30,391 nt of DNA from Psilocybe azurescens (taxonomy: Eukaryota > Basidiomycota > Agaricomycetes > Agaricales > Agrocybaceae). Within the stretch, counting starts at the first letter, position 1. Each line of letters opens with the position of its first letter. The notes beneath the pieces were generated by a model. It saw only the letters and a list, made by a program, of their open reading frames with translations. It was not told the origin of the DNA and made no database searches. The position numbers and the translations under genes were made by a program. Positions 28,070 through 30,391 of this stretch are shown here, one piece after another. The stretch spans positions 1-30,391 of the forward strand of contig JAJIRX010000594.1 in NCBI GenBank assembly GCA_023853785.1. Reading direction: 5' to 3'.

Positions 28070-30391
28070 TTAAAAGTCGTGACATGTCAAGTATTTTTGT
28101 TTCCGCTTTGGTTCCCACATTGTTTGACAAAATGAAACTCCGACATCACACTCCTTTTCCCACAACTGTGCGTAACTATGGTCTAGTTTGGAAGATTTTA
28201 AAGGTAGAATAGGCATAGTAAAATTTTTAAAAGGCACAAAAGAAAGTCTATTAAAAGTAAGGGCAGAAATCCTTCTAGGTGCAGCCGGATGTCTAGTATG
28301 GAATTCTTTGATCAGTCTAGAGGCCCTTTTGAGATTATCTGCAGGCTCCCAAGTACTTTCTTCATTTGGATAATTTTTCCACTTGACCAAATATTGCAGC
28401 TTTCCCCTATAAAGTCTACTGTCCTTGATGATTTCAACTTCCCATTCTGGATTATCTCCAGTAATAACAGGAGGAGGTCTAGAAGGAGGTCTTCTTCCAG
28501 GAATAGTATCAGGATGATAAGGTAGGAGTTTCACAGTGTTAAACACAGGATGGATCTTCATGCTAGGAGGTAGCTTAAGCTCATAAGCATTTGGGCCAAT
28601 GATTTTAGTCACTTTATAGGGCCCATATCTCCTATCGTCTAGCTTTTTAGAAGGCCTCTCAGTCTTGAGATCCTTTCCATCAAGCCAAACTAAATCCCCA
28701 ACCTTGTATTTAACAGCTGTTCCTCTGTTTCTATCATAGAATTTAGCCATATCATCAGCAGTTTTCTTGAGTGCAGATACTGCTTCCTTTTGGCTTCTTC
28801 CATGTTTTTAACAAAGGTATCCACTGCTTCCATTTTACTATCCCTAAGTGGTTCTGTGCCCATCCTTGGATGTCTACCATTGTTCAGCATAAATGGAGTC
28901 TGCCTAGTAGAAGCCTGAACTCTGTTGTTGTAGGAGAATTCAGCTAGTGACAACCATTCCACCCAGTCATCTTGTCTATGATTTATGAAGAGTCTAAGAT
29001 ACTGTTCAATTTCTTGGTTAGCTCTTTCAGTCTGACCATCAGTCTGAGGGTGGTAGGCTGTGGATGATGCAGTCTGAATTCCAAGAATTGAGTTAAGCTC
29101 TTTCATAAATTTAGAGACAAACTGTGGACCCCTATCACAAGTGATCTTGATAGGTATACCATGGAGCTTCCAGACATAATCTCTGTACAGCTTAGCAGTG
29201 CCTTCAGATGTGATTTGATCTGTGGTGGCAATAATGTGGATCATTTTGCTAAGTCTGTCTACAACGATCATGAGGGCATTATAGCCTTGGCATTCTGGAA
29301 GTCCAGTGATAAAGTCCACGAGATGTGTTGCCAGACATCAGCAGGAATTTGTGTAGGAATGAGCTGGCCAACAGGTTTTGCAGGGAATGTTTTAGTTCTG
29401 TTACATCTATCACAGCTTCTGGTGTATGCTGCAATATAATGAGATATTCCTGGCCACCAATAATTTCTAGATACCAGCTCTATAGTCTTCCATTTTCCTG
29501 GATGCCCAGCAATATAGGTATCATGATGCAGTTCCACAATTTTCCTTCTAAGGTCTTTGTCTTTGGGAACATACACCTTGCCTCTGAACAATATAAGGCC
29601 CTGTTCTTCAGACCATTCCTGCCCATCAATCTTCTTGGTGGAAGATTTTTCAACTCCTCAGCTGCCTTAACCACCTGCTCATCAAGATCTTTAGATTCTC
29701 TAATTTTCTTGAGCAGATCATTTCTACACCAGTGAAAAGGACCTGGCCCTGTTTGAGAGCCTGGATTTTGAAGTAGTCAGGTTTAAGGAGGACAATATTT
29801 TCATTATCATCACTCCCTTTTTATGATCTGATCTCCTAGACAGAGCATCTGGCTTGAGTGAACTTTTACCAGGCCTATGATGAAGAGTAAAATCAAATCT
29901 GGACAGGAAGAGCGACCATCTGGCTTGCCTTCTACTGAGTTTCTGGGCAACCATAAAGTACTCTAGATTTTTGTGATCTGTCCAAATCTCAAAGGAATGT
30001 TTAGTTCCTTCAAGATAATGTCTCCATTCATCAAGTGCTCTGATAATAGCCAACATCTCTTTGTCATGGATTTCATAATTCCTTTCTACTTCAGATAGGC
30101 TTTTTGACATAAAAGCAACAGGATGCCATTTTCCATCTGATCCTTCCTGAGACAGGACTGCTCCAGTAGCATAATCTGAGCTGTCTGCTTCAACTTTATA
30201 TGGCTTGTTGTCATCAGGAAAATCAAGATGGGGGAAGAAGTAACCTTTCCCTTTAATTGATCAAATGCTTCCTGTTGTTTTTGAGCCCATCTCCAGACTG
30301 TCCCTTTCTTTGTCAATTCATGAAGTGGCTTGTCTATGTCTGCAAAGTCCTCGGATGAACCTTCTATAGAAGTTTACAAATCCCAAGAATG
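28070..30391 (-). pseudogene. Ty3/gypsy chromovirus pol, 3' half (RNase H-integrase-chromodomain)
   Basis: Reading leftwards from the window edge. The end of reverse transcriptase (WRWAQKQQEAFDQLKGKV) leads into RNase H (MSKSLSEVERNYEIHDKEML, FEIWTDHKNLEYFMVAQKLS, HHRPGKSSLKPDALSRR). The integrase zinc finger (ELHHDTYIAGHPGKW..., CDRCNRTK) is followed by the catalytic core with Asp in DFITGLPECQGYNALMIVVD, Asp in TCDRGPQF and Glu in DGQTERANQEIEQYL. Then come the GPY module (RRYGPYKVTKIIGPNAYELK) and a chromodomain (EWEVEIIKDSRLYRGKLQYL, VKWKNYPNEESTWEPADNL). Frames break near 30240, 29800, 29320 and 28760, each with a single-base shift. The 5' half (5' LTR, gag, protease, most of RT) lies outside the window. 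Chromodomains of this class steer integration to particular chromatin. The last ~30 codons run past the likely start of the 3' LTR. Confidence 0.92.
28151..28161 (-). other. Putative polypurine tract and 3' LTR start
   Basis: On the minus strand GGGAAAAGGAG (28161-28151) is followed immediately by TGTGATGTCG (28150-28141). A purine run directly before a TG is the usual polypurine tract/LTR boundary, and overlap of pol with the LTR is known in this group. A possible matching LTR end on this strand, CCAGACATCAAGCACA at 27668-27653, would give an LTR of about 498 bp. The end match is imperfect and this is tentative. Confidence 0.35.

Overview
This is eukaryotic DNA, almost certainly a basidiomycete fungus (probably Agaricomycetes). 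The reasons are short 40-70 bp GT..AG introns, a fungal NACHT-WD40 (HET-E-like) NLR gene, a Helitron with a fused Rep/Pif1-type helicase, and a Ty3/gypsy chromovirus. The left ~14 kb is host sequence. The right ~16 kb is AT-rich, CpG-poor and made of mobile elements. No rRNA gene, CRISPR array or bacterial operon was seen.

Layout: (1) 1-1621 (+): most of a CDH1/Fizzy-related APC/C activator, from the C-box to the C-terminal Ile-Arg tail, with about eight reading-frame changes. (2) 3618-4157 (+): a four-exon, 116-aa predicted secreted protein with a Kre9/KNH-like fold signature. (3) 5.4-5.9 kb (-): two tentative small genes of unknown function. (4) 6828-14311 (+): a NACHT-WD40 STAND/NLR gene with about a dozen WD40 units, 11 of them uninterrupted and very similar. 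It is split between units 11 and 12 by a 2,662-bp non-autonomous transposon (11324-13985) flanked by an exact 8-bp target duplication. (5) 14.63-14.80 kb: a palindrome-rich small element. (6) 14.8-21.3 kb: three tandem ~1.9-2.3 kb non-coding units full of two families of small hairpins, the third carrying a solo LTR. (7) 21.3-27.3 kb: a fourth copy of the unit head leading into a degenerate autonomous Helitron, whose last ~180 bp of helicase is repeated as an inverted copy at 27449-27630. (8) 27.6-28.15 kb (-): an unidentified coding-like remnant, or possibly a retroelement LTR. (9) 28070-30391 (-): the 3' half of a chromodomain Ty3/gypsy pol, running off the right edge.

The coding regions carry many single-base frame changes. 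In the host genes nearly all are best explained by one extra base, several of them in homopolymers. That favours unpolished long-read consensus error over true gene death there, while the transposons also show genuine decay (CpG to TpG/CpA changes, stops, a lost Walker A Thr). The features most worth a second look are the transposon-split NLR WD40 array with a recurrent identical stop codon, the hairpin-rich tandem units beside the Helitron, and the inverted duplication of the helicase end.
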